A DNA stretch of 5,489 nt from Gemmatimonadota bacterium (GTDB taxonomy: Bacteria; Gemmatimonadota; Gemmatimonadetes; Longimicrobiales; Gaopeijiaceae). Below the pieces are notes generated by a model. The model did no database searches. It was not told the DNA's origin and saw only the letters and a list, made by a program, of their open reading frames with translations. Below, one piece after another: positions 1-5,489 of the stretch (the stretch's first letter is position 1; each line of letters opens with the position of its first letter). The DNA lies in the NCBI GenBank assembly GCA_024638395.1, contig JAHEKK010000168.1:1447-6935 (forward strand), in the 5' to 3' direction. Both the position numbers and the translations under genes were made by a program.

Positions 1-1203
1 GACCGGGCCGATGAGCGGGCGCGGAGCCGCCAGATCGACGCCATGCGGGCGGAGGCCCGTGGCGAAGCTCCGCCCTCTCAGCCGGGGGAGCGCGCTGGAG
101 GTACCGAAGCCCGCCCCGGCGAGCCGGCGCGATCAGCCCCCGCATCGGCCACGGATCAGGCGCAAGCCGCAGCAAGGGAAGCGAGGGAGATCCAGCAGAG
201 GACCGGCGAGCCGATTCCCCTGAACTTCGCGGCTCTGGTCGGGACCCACGGCGGGCTCTCCGCGATCCACCTCGCGGCTCGCGAGGGCCACGTGGGCGTC
301 GTCGAGGCCCTCCTGGAAGCTGGTGTTGATATCAACTTCCGGAGTGGGGCTGACGGCACGACGCCCATGTTGATGGCCGCGATCAACGGGTACTTCGATC
401 TCGTCGCCAGACTGGTGGAACGGGGCGCCGATCCGACCCTGGCCAGCGACGCGGGTGCCACACCCCTCTACGCAGTTCTGAACATGCACTGGGCCCCCAA
501 GGCCCGGCATCCTCAGCCCCTGGCGTATGAGCAGCAGGAGATCGGCTACCTGGAGCTCATGCGGCAGCTGCTGGAGGTCGGAGCCGACGTCAATGCCCGC
601 CTGGCCCGGACACTGTGGTATACCACCTACAATCGGGATCTCCTGGGCGTCGACAGAACGGGGGCGACGCCCTTCTGGCGAGCCGTCTACGCCCTGGACA
701 TTCCGGCCATGAGGCTTCTTCTCGAGTTCGGTGCCGACCCCCACCTTCCCACCATTCGTGTGCCGGAGCGAAGGTTCGGTCCGCAGGATGAGACCGATCA
801 CTCGGGGCTACCGCCGGTTCCCCTCGGCGGCCCGGCCGTTCTGCCCATCCATGCCGCTGCGGGCGTCGGATACGGTCAGGGATTCGCAGGCAACTCCCAC
901 CGGCACGTGCCGGGTGGCTGGATCCCCGCCATGCGTCTCCTCGTCGAGGAGTTGGGGGCGGATGTTAACGCCCGCGACTACAACGGGTACACGCCGCTTC
1001 ACCACGCGGCGGCGCGGGGCGACAACGACATGATCCTCTATCTCGTGGAGAGGGGAGCCGATGTCACTGCGGTTGCCCGGAGCGGTCAGACGACGGTCGA
1101 CATGGCCAACGGCCCGGTCCAGCGCATCGAGCCCTTCCCCGAGACCATTGCCCTACTCGAGAGCCTCGGGGCCGTAAACACCCATCGTTGCGTGAGTTGC
1201 TGA
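1..1203 (+). CDS. Ankyrin-repeat protein, C-terminal part (5' end outside window)
   Basis: The reading frame is open from base 1 to the TGA at 1201-1203, giving 400 residues. The first Met (base 43) has no Shine-Dalgarno sequence before it and lies in an uninterrupted hydrophilic stretch, so the true start is probably upstream. Counting from that Met, residues 1-60 form a charged, Ala/Pro/Glu-rich linker. Ankyrin units follow near 70-98, 105-134, 138-186, 207-235, 264-312, 315-343 and 348-378, with hallmarks such as GYTPLHHAAARGDND and LVERGADV. Several units carry long inserts rich in Trp, Tyr, His and Pro (about 148-168, 187-206, 236-268). The protein ends in HRCVSC. Ankyrin repeats bind other proteins; no enzymatic domain is visible here. 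The overall pattern resembles, from memory, a family in Gemmatimonadota and Acidobacteriota that is often exported, but no signal peptide can be seen in this fragment. The partner is unknown. Confidence 0.92.
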   Translation, partial: DRADERARSRQIDAMRAEARGEAPPSQPGERAGGTEARPGEPARSAPASATDQAQAAAREAREIQQRTGEPIPLNFAALVGTHGGLSAIHLAAREGHVGVVEALLEAGVDINFRSGADGTTPMLMAAINGYFDLVARLVERGADPTLASDAGATPLYAVLNMHWAPKARHPQPLAYEQQEIGYLELMRQLLEVGADVNARLARTLWYTTYNRDLLGVDRTGATPFWRAVYALDIPAMRLLLEFGADPHLPTIRVPERRFGPQDETDHSGLPPVPLGGPAVLPIHAAAGVGYGQGFAGNSHRHVPGGWIPAMRLLVEELGADVNARDYNGYTPLHHAAARGDNDMILYLVERGADVTAVARSGQTTVDMANGPVQRIEPFPETIALLESLGAVNTHRCVSC

Positions 1204-1235
1204 CGCCCCGTCGGTGACGCCGAAGACGCTGCCGG

Positions 1236-1256
1236 CGGCGGGTTTCAGGCCCGCCG
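1236..1256 (+). terminator. GC-rich hairpin after the ankyrin gene, possible terminator
   Basis: CGGCGGG (1236-1242) and CCCGCCG (1250-1256) form a perfect 7-bp stem around a 7-base loop, 33 bases after the stop of the ankyrin gene. No T tract follows, so this is not a canonical Rho-independent terminator. In GC-rich genomes such hairpins can still end transcription or protect mRNA 3' ends; that role is inferred. Confidence 0.35.
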
Positions 1257-1323
1257 GTCGGTGGACGATACTCTCAGGGGATAGGGCCCGGTCGGCTCGC
1301 TGACCCAATTCGCGGTCGACCTC

Positions 1324-1340
1324 CGGCGCGGGACGCGCCG
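1324..1340 (+). other. Short GC hairpin in the leader of the cytochrome gene
   Basis: CGGCGCG (1324-1330) pairs perfectly with CGCGCCG (1334-1340) around a 3-base loop. It lies 33 bases before the Shine-Dalgarno sequence of the next gene and does not overlap it. It could be an mRNA leader structure or an operator-like palindrome, or may simply reflect the high GC content. No convincing promoter is visible in the 1204-1387 gap. Confidence 0.25.
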
Positions 1341-1372
1341 CCCTTCGAACACGGGCCCCGTTGGACTTTCGT

Positions 1373-1377
1373 AGGAG
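1373..1377 (+). promoter_or_regulatory. Shine-Dalgarno site fixing the cytochrome lipoprotein start
   Basis: AGGAG lies 10 bases before the ATG at 1388. A TTG at 1361 in the same frame would give a product nine residues longer, but it would place this AGGAG inside the coding region and put an unusual MDFRRSSIP stretch before the signal peptide. The ATG gives a short, standard lipoprotein leader and is preferred. Confidence 0.8.
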
Positions 1378-1387
1378 CAGTATCCCC

Positions 1388-2653
1388 ATGAAGGCACCCC
1401 GTTCGCCCCGCCCGTCCGCAGTCCTCCTTGCCCTGGCCCTATCGGCGTGCACGCAGCCCACGGTGCCGGGTGACGAGAACCCTCCACTGGTTGATCTGGG
1501 AGATCCCGTGGCCGGCGAGTTGGCCTTCCGTCAGGAATGCGGAACCTGCCATGCCTCCCGGGATGGCTTCGACGTCGCGCACTTCGCCTACTCGGATACG
1601 ACCATTCTCAGGCGGGCACTGGGGCATGTGGACACGACGGCTGCCCTGGACATCGTCGCTCATGTAAGGTCTCTGGAGGTGGACCGCAGGAGCCCCGACG
1701 TGCGGATCTTCCAACCCGGTGGCGAAATCCTGTCCAACGATCTGGAGTTCGCCACCGGCCTGTTCGGGTCGGACTCGTGGCCCGACACGCTGAGCACGGC
1801 CGGACTGCGCGCCCTGGATCCGAGAGAGGTCCCCATCGCAGTGGCCTTTCCCGTGTGGTCCGATGAGGAGAGCAATCGGGACTGGATGCCCGACAACGCG
1901 TTCCCCGACGCCCTGCTGGACTTCGGCGACGGCGACGTGAGAGCGCGTCTGGACGAATACCGTCGCACCTCGTCCGTTCAGGACCTCATCTCGGCGCTGC
2001 AGGTGCTCGGTGCGGCGGACCGCGAAGAGGGGAACCCCGACGCGCCCTGCGTCGAGGGACTCGACCGTCTCTCGCCCGCAGAATGTTTCGATGTCCGTCG
2101 CTGGGTGTCCTCCTTCGGGGCGCAGTTCATGCTGCGTCACGACCTGGATGGCGCCGTCCACAACGCCTTGCATGACGTTTGGTGGGACATCGGTCACGTA
2201 GCCCGCCGGACGGTCTTGTCCGACGGGTTCGAAGGCGAGATCCCGAACGCCCTGGAGAACTGGGTCACCTGGATGTACGCCGGCTGGGCTTTCGAACCCG
2301 AACGTCACGCCAGCTTCTACCTGGCGGCTGGTCTTGCCCGGAGTGAGTTGCCCCGCCATGCGACGTTCCATGTCCTTCGGGCGCAGGTGTCGCGCATGGA
2401 GGGCTCAGTGGCGCCCTATGTGGATGCGGCCAACGTGCCCCGGTACGGCCACGAGCCTTGGGTGATGGAGGGGCTTGCATTCGCCTACCAGCACCTTCTG
2501 GAACGCTTGGACGCCGGCGATCGGCCGGTCGATGATCTCGCCCAGGCCAGGGACGAAGTTGGAACGGCGTACGAGTTGGCCGTGCCCTTCGTGACGGCCG
2601 CGGAAGCCGACACCCTCCGAGGTCTCAGGGACCAGATCCTCGGCGAGTTGTAG
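1388..2653 (+). CDS. Lipoprotein with a mono-haem c-type cytochrome domain
   Basis: The product has 421 residues. It starts with a lipoprotein signal peptide: basic residues at 2-8, a hydrophobic core at 11-18, and lipobox LSAC with the lipidated Cys at 21, so it should be anchored in the membrane facing the periplasm or outside. A haem c attachment motif CGTCH follows at 51-55. The stretch from there to about 98, ending in DIVAHVRSLE, looks like a shortened class I cytochrome fold; the C-terminal helix is recognisable. No Met occurs between the haem site and residue 166, so the second axial ligand may be His (H80, in ALGHVD, is the best placed). Residues 100-421 belong to no family I can name. 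They are rich in Trp and His, contain Cys 221 and 233, and include notable segments such as DVWWDIGHVARR (263-274) and FEPERHASFY (302-311). The role is inferred as electron transfer in the envelope, with unknown partners; the neighbouring ankyrin protein is a candidate. Confidence 0.85.
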   Translation: MKAPRSPRPSAVLLALALSACTQPTVPGDENPPLVDLGDPVAGELAFRQECGTCHASRDGFDVAHFAYSDTTILRRALGHVDTTAALDIVAHVRSLEVDRRSPDVRIFQPGGEILSNDLEFATGLFGSDSWPDTLSTAGLRALDPREVPIAVAFPVWSDEESNRDWMPDNAFPDALLDFGDGDVRARLDEYRRTSSVQDLISALQVLGAADREEGNPDAPCVEGLDRLSPAECFDVRRWVSSFGAQFMLRHDLDGAVHNALHDVWWDIGHVARRTVLSDGFEGEIPNALENWVTWMYAGWAFEPERHASFYLAAGLARSELPRHATFHVLRAQVSRMEGSVAPYVDAANVPRYGHEPWVMEGLAFAYQHLLERLDAGDRPVDDLAQARDEVGTAYELAVPFVTAAEADTLRGLRDQILGEL

Positions 2654-2721
2654 CGACCGTCACGGCGGCCGGCCTCCCGGAGCCACGGTAGGCGGTTGCT
2701 CCTGCGGGCAGGATGGTGACA

Positions 2722-2755
2722 GGTTCCCTGGCTGCGAACTGCAACAGGGGGAACC
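2722..2755 (+). promoter_or_regulatory. Hairpin covering the Shine-Dalgarno site of the DUF1801 gene
   Basis: GGTTCCC (2722-2728) is the exact reverse complement of GGGAACC (2749-2755), the seven bases directly before the GTG start at 2756. A T-G wobble (2729/2748) extends the stem to 8 bp around an 18-base loop. The likely ribosome binding site AGGGGG (2746-2751) sits largely in the 3' arm, so the folded RNA would hide it. An alternative 5-bp pairing, CCCTG with CAGGG, hides the same bases. Confidence 0.4.
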
Positions 2756-3169
2756 GTGTCGTCTCCGAAGACCCAGCCCAACGACGCCGACGTCGGCGCC
2801 TTCGTGGAAGCCATCGAACACGAAGGTCGGAGGGAAGATGCCCGGGCGTTGGTCGCCATGATGGGGGACATCACGGGCGAGGAGCCCGTCATGTGGGGGG
2901 ACTCCATCGTGGGGTTCGGCCGGTATGAGTACCGCTATGCCAGCGGCAGGGAGGGCGAGTGGTTCGTGGCCGGCTTCTCGCCGCGGAAACAGGCCATGAC
3001 CCTGTATATCATGTCGGGCTTCAAGAAGCACGACAGCCTCCTGAAGAAGCTGGGCAAGCATTCCACGGGCCGCTCGTGCCTCTACGTCAAGAAGCTGGCC
3101 GACGTGGACCTCGACGTCCTGAAAGAGCTGGTAGCGGCCTCCGTGGAGCATGTGTCGAAGGCATCGTGA
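2756..3169 (+). CDS. DUF1801 domain protein (YdhG-like)
   Basis: The product is 137 residues long and appears complete. It matches the DUF1801 family (YdhG-like fold) along most of its length. An N-terminal helix carries RREDARALVAMM (25-36), followed by TGEEPVMWGDSIVGFG (40-55), which is the family's most recognisable signature. Next come GEWFVAGFSPRK and the LYIMSGF strand, then LLKKLGKHSTGRSCLYVKKL and a final helix with VDLDVLKELV. There is no signal peptide or membrane segment, so it should be cytosolic. The biochemical role of the family is not established; it is widespread as a single small gene. The GTG start at 2756 is chosen because AGGGGG lies four bases upstream and the Ser/Pro/Lys-rich start before the first helix is normal for the family. 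The gene lies 102 bases after the cytochrome gene and 114 before the ABC-F gene, so a shared transcript is possible but not shown. Confidence 0.9.
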   Translation: MSSPKTQPNDADVGAFVEAIEHEGRREDARALVAMMGDITGEEPVMWGDSIVGFGRYEYRYASGREGEWFVAGFSPRKQAMTLYIMSGFKKHDSLLKKLGKHSTGRSCLYVKKLADVDLDVLKELVAASVEHVSKAS

Positions 3170-3230
3170 GGCAGTGCCGGGGCGAAGAGCCGGCAGCTCC
3201 GGAGCCGCACGGGGACGAGCCGATCCCGTC

Positions 3231-3287
3231 GTGATCTCGGATCTCTCTCCGGTGGTACGAGCCGCCGGAGGATCGGTCGCGGCATGA
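3231..3287 (+). CDS. Possible 18-codon leader peptide upstream of the ABC-F gene
   Basis: A GTG at 3231 opens an 18-codon frame, MISDLSPVVRAAGGSVAA, whose TGA (3285-3287) overlaps the ATG of the ABC-F gene (3284-3286) as ATGA. The frame runs through the hairpin that holds the ABC-F ribosome binding site, so a ribosome translating it would open that hairpin and end on the next start codon. Against it: the start is GTG, the only purine-rich stretch upstream (GGGGACGAG, 3211-3219) is rather far away, and an open frame this short can occur by chance in GC-rich DNA. Confidence 0.25.
   Translation: MISDLSPVVRAAGGSVAA
3247..3270 (+). promoter_or_regulatory. Hairpin over the Shine-Dalgarno site of the ABC-F gene
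   Basis: CTCCGGTGG (3247-3255) pairs with CCGCCGGAG (3262-3270) over nine positions, one of them a T-G wobble, around the loop TACGAG. The 3' arm ends in GGAG, the first half of the ribosome binding site GGAGGA (3267-3272), which lies 11 bases before the ATG at 3284. A competing 7-bp pairing, CCGATCC (3220-3226) with GGATCGG (3270-3276), would cover the other half. No T tract follows, so this looks like a translational leader structure, not a terminator. Confidence 0.4.
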
Positions 3288-5263
3288 TATCCGTCAGCGG
3301 CGTCGAAAAGGCCTTCGGGGACCGGGTCCTCTTTTCAGGCGTGTCCTTCCAACTGAACCCTGGAGAGCGCTACGGCCTGGTGGGGGCGAACGGATCGGGC
3401 AAGACGACCTTCCTCGGCGTCCTCGCGGGCGACGTAGAGGCGACCGACGGCGTTGTTTCGTTGCCAAGACGGGTCCGCCTGGGCGTGCTTCGCCAGGATC
3501 AGTTCCTCTACGAGAACGAAGAGATCCTGGGCGTCGCCATGATGGGGAATCCGGAGCTCTGGGAAGCGATGGTCCAGAAGGAAGCGCTTCTGGCACGTGC
3601 CGAGACGGATTTCGATGCCGATCGGTTCTCCGAGCTGGAGGAGGTCGTCCAACAGCACGACGGGTATGCCGCCGAGGCCAGAGCGGCCGCGATCCTCGAA
3701 GGCCTGGGTCTCCCGGCGGACATCCACCGTAGTCCCCTCTCGACCCTCTCCGGTGGCTTCAAGCTCCGTGTGCTCCTGGCGCAGGTTCTGGCCAGCCGTC
3801 CAGACGCCCTACTGCTGGACGAGCCCACCAATCACCTCGACATCCTCTCCATCCGCTGGCTCGAGAAGTTCCTGCGTGACTTCCAGGGCCCGGTGGTGGT
3901 CATCTCCCACGACCACCGCTTCCTGGACAACGTGGCGACCCACATTCTCGATGTGGACTACGAGACGATCAATTTGTATCCCGGGGACTACAGCCGTTTC
4001 CTCGAGTCCAAAGCTGAAGAGCGCCTCAGGCGAGAGAAGGAGATCGCCACTCGGGAGAAGGAGATCGCCCACCACCAGAAGTTCGTGGACCGGTTCCGGG
4101 CCAAGGCGAGCAAAGCCCGGCAGGCCCAGAGCAAGCTGCGCCTCATCGAGAAGAAGGCGGATGGGCTCGAGGAGCTTCCCCAGAGCTCACGCCGGTATCC
4201 CAACTTCAAGTTCGAGCCCAGGCGCCCGAGCGGGCGTGAGGTGCTCACGGTCAAAGGTGTCTCCAAGAGCTACGGAGAGAAGACCGTGCTGGAAGGGGTC
4301 GATCTGCAGGTGGTCCGGGGCGACCGGTTGGCGATCATGGGACCCAACGGGATCGGCAAGTCGACGCTCCTCAAGATCATCGTGGGTGAGCTGGAGGCGG
4401 ACTCCGGTACGGTGGACTGGGGATACGAGACGCACCCCGGCTATTTCGCCCAGGACCACCGTGAGCAGTTCGATTCGCCGGAACGGAGTGCGGAGGCCTT
4501 CATCCTCGACTATTGCACCGGGGGTGACGTGGGGGTCGCCCGAGGCGCGCTGGGCCAGGTGTTGTTCTCGGGCGACGAGGCGAACAAGCGTCTCGGGGCC
4601 CTTTCGGGGGGAGAGGCCGCCCGACTCGTTTTCTGCAGCCTGGCCCTCCGTCGCCCGAACGTGTTGCTGCTGGACGAGCCCACCAACCATCTGGACCTGG
4701 AGTCAATCGAGGCGTTGGTGGAGGGACTCGTGGACTACGACGGCACCCTCGTCTTCGTGTCCCACGACCGGTGGTTCGTCGGGGAATTGGCCAATCGCAT
4801 CGTAGAGATCCGGCCGGAGGGGATCCAGGACTACCGAGGCACCTACGACGAATACGTGGCGTTCTGCGGCGATGACCATCTCGACGTGGCGCGCGTGGTG
4901 CTCAAGGCGAAGCAGGAGAAACGAAGAGGTTCGAATGGCACCGACGGCCGGGGGGGAGGGGAGTCGGGCGGCCGCCAGAGCAAGCAGGGCCCGCCGACGA
5001 AGGCCGCGTCTCCTTCCCGGCGCGTCAATCGCGAGCGTGTCGCCCGTCAGCGGGACGAGGTTACGGGGCGCATCGAGGCGACGGAGCGCGAGATCGGGGA
5101 AATCGATGCCTCCTTTGCGGCGCCGGGGTTCTTCGACTCGGCCACCCCGGACGAGATCCGCTCGCTTCAGGAAAAGCGGGACGGGCTCCAGTCCGAGCTG
5201 GAGGCTCTCATGTCCGAGTGGGAGGCTCTAGAGGCCAGGCTGGAATCCGCCACCGAAGGCTGA
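3284..5263 (+). CDS. ABC-F translation factor, YbiT/YkpA-like, with C-terminal coiled coil
   Basis: This is a 659-residue protein with two ATP-binding cassettes and no membrane segment. Cassette 1 has Walker A GANGSGKT (34-41), Q-loop near Gln71, signature LSGGF (155-159), Walker B with LLLDEPTNHLD (176-186; catalytic Glu180) and His209. Cassette 2 has Walker A GPNGIGKS (353-360), signature LSGGE (440-444), Walker B with LLLDEPTNHLD (461-471; Glu465) and His494. Between them lies the ABC-F linker (about 240-310), long charged helices that in this family reach the P-site tRNA. Features such as RYGLVGANGSGK, RLGVLRQDQF and PGYFAQDHREQF are closest to YbiT/YkpA. Residues 548-580 are a Gly/Ser/Lys-rich linker, and 582-657 a charged coiled coil with ASFAAPGFFD, resembling the C-terminal domain of Uup. 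ABC-F proteins bind the ribosomal E site and act on stalled or slow ribosomes; some confer antibiotic resistance, but nothing here marks it as a resistance type. The ATG at 3284 has GGAGGA 11 bases upstream. Confidence 0.95.
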   Translation: MISVSGVEKAFGDRVLFSGVSFQLNPGERYGLVGANGSGKTTFLGVLAGDVEATDGVVSLPRRVRLGVLRQDQFLYENEEILGVAMMGNPELWEAMVQKEALLARAETDFDADRFSELEEVVQQHDGYAAEARAAAILEGLGLPADIHRSPLSTLSGGFKLRVLLAQVLASRPDALLLDEPTNHLDILSIRWLEKFLRDFQGPVVVISHDHRFLDNVATHILDVDYETINLYPGDYSRFLESKAEERLRREKEIATREKEIAHHQKFVDRFRAKASKARQAQSKLRLIEKKADGLEELPQSSRRYPNFKFEPRRPSGREVLTVKGVSKSYGEKTVLEGVDLQVVRGDRLAIMGPNGIGKSTLLKIIVGELEADSGTVDWGYETHPGYFAQDHREQFDSPERSAEAFILDYCTGGDVGVARGALGQVLFSGDEANKRLGALSGGEAARLVFCSLALRRPNVLLLDEPTNHLDLESIEALVEGLVDYDGTLVFVSHDRWFVGELANRIVEIRPEGIQDYRGTYDEYVAFCGDDHLDVARVVLKAKQEKRRGSNGTDGRGGGESGGRQSKQGPPTKAASPSRRVNRERVARQRDEVTGRIEATEREIGEIDASFAAPGFFDSATPDEIRSLQEKRDGLQSELEALMSEWEALEARLESATEG

Positions 5264-5282
5264 GGGCGTGAGGAGTCCCGCT

Positions 5283-5299
5283 GTCGGGGCCCACCCGAC
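5283..5299. terminator. Inverted repeat between convergent genes, possible two-way terminator
   Basis: GTCGGG (5283-5288) and CCCGAC (5294-5299) form a 6-bp stem with the loop GCCCA. It occupies half of the 37-base gap between the ABC-F stop (5263) and the stop of the minus-strand gene (5301). Its place suggests a shared terminator, but the stem is short and neither side has a T tract. Confidence 0.35.
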
Positions 5300-5300
5300 C

Positions 5301-5489
5301 TTACGGCCTGTACAGGTACTTCTCCGGAATCGAACCCGCCTGGAACTCGTGCTGCCAGAAGATGGACAGCACCCACCAGCGGTCGCCGTCGTCCAGGAGT
5401 TGGAAGGAATTGATGCCCCGGTTGAACGGCTCCGTTTCCGAGGATGAGCGAAACGAAGCGTAGCTGGAGAATCGGTGGGCGATGTTCCC
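5301..5489 (-). CDS. NTF2-like (SnoaL/DUF4440-type) protein, C-terminal part
   Basis: Reading the minus strand from the right edge, 62 codons stay open and end in TAA (complement of 5301-5303). The start lies beyond the window. The peptide contains NIAHRFSSYASFR, then EPFNRGINSFQLLDDGDRWW, then VLSIFWQHEF. This alternation of beta strands, with the GINSFQL strand, a short turn, and WWVLSIFWQ, is typical of the last strands of the NTF2-like fold as found in SnoaL/DUF4440 relatives, which form small cone-shaped proteins with a pocket used as an enzyme or binding site. Only the C-terminal half is visible, so catalytic residues, a possible signal peptide and the exact subfamily cannot be judged. 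The gene converges on the ABC-F gene and is not co-transcribed with it. Confidence 0.8.
   Translation of the reverse strand, partial: GNIAHRFSSYASFRSSSETEPFNRGINSFQLLDDGDRWWVLSIFWQHEFQAGSIPEKYLYRP

Noticed and set aside
133..801. 222-codon minus-strand frame opposite the ankyrin gene
   Set aside because: Antisense to clear ankyrin repeats, with no recognisable motif of its own.
1243..1272. Possible promoter TTTCAG with GATACT 18 bases later
   Set aside because: The -35 match is poor, the first element falls in the loop of a hairpin, and matches this weak are common by chance.
1361..1390. TTG at 1361 as the start of the cytochrome lipoprotein
   Set aside because: The ATG at 1388 has AGGAG ten bases upstream and yields a standard signal peptide; the TTG would place that site inside the gene.
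1439..2371. Long minus-strand open frame (310 codons) opposite the cytochrome gene
   Set aside because: It is antisense to a gene with a clear lipobox and haem motif. The translation shows no domain pattern; long antisense frames are expected in GC-rich coding DNA.
2700..2713. Small inverted repeat TCCTG/CAGGA before the DUF1801 gene
   Set aside because: Only five pairs with a four-base loop and no T tract; too weak to call a terminator or operator.
2756..3169. Toxin of a toxin-antitoxin pair
   Set aside because: There is no small partner gene next to it and both neighbours are unrelated large genes; DUF1801 proteins usually occur alone.
3597..4805. 402-codon plus-strand frame inside the ABC-F gene
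   Set aside because: The product is dominated by Ser, Arg, Pro and Trp, as expected from reading GC-rich codons out of frame, and it overlaps two intact ATP-binding cassettes.
3284..5263. Antibiotic-resistance ABC-F protein
   Set aside because: The core is closest to the housekeeping YbiT/YkpA type, the linker is not notably extended, and no mobile element or resistance gene is nearby.

Overview
The window is GC-rich, densely coding bacterial DNA. It carries five genes: four on the plus strand and the tail of a fifth on the minus strand. Third codon positions are mostly G or C, no mobile-element genes are visible, and the predicted proteins are ordinary bacterial families. The ankyrin protein ending in HRCVSC and the lipoprotein-anchored c-type cytochrome resemble, from memory, proteins of Gemmatimonadota and Acidobacteriota. 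That assignment is an inference; a search was not possible here.

Layout. Bases 1-1203 encode the C-terminal 400 residues of an ankyrin-repeat protein whose N-terminus lies off the left edge. After a 184-base gap with two GC-rich hairpins comes a 421-residue lipoprotein with one CxxCH haem site (1388-2653). A 102-base gap with a hairpin over the ribosome binding site leads to a DUF1801 protein (2756-3169). A 114-base gap follows; it holds a second such hairpin and a possible 18-codon leader peptide whose stop overlaps the next start. Bases 3284-5263 encode an ABC-F translation factor of the YbiT/YkpA kind with an added Uup-like C-terminal coiled coil. At the right edge, 5301-5489 on the minus strand encodes the last 62 residues of an NTF2-like (SnoaL/DUF4440-type) protein, convergent with the ABC-F gene across a 37-base gap that contains a small inverted repeat.

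How the genes relate. The four plus-strand genes are co-directional, but gaps of 100-184 bases argue against one tightly coupled operon. The ankyrin protein and the cytochrome lipoprotein may act together in the cell envelope; the DUF1801 and ABC-F proteins are cytosolic and look like housekeeping genes. No clearly new multi-gene system is present. The best leads are the two consecutive genes whose Shine-Dalgarno sequences are the 3' arms of hairpins, the leader-peptide arrangement at the ABC-F gene, the cytochrome domain with no methionine ligand and an unrecognised C-terminal domain, and the domain combination in the ABC-F protein.
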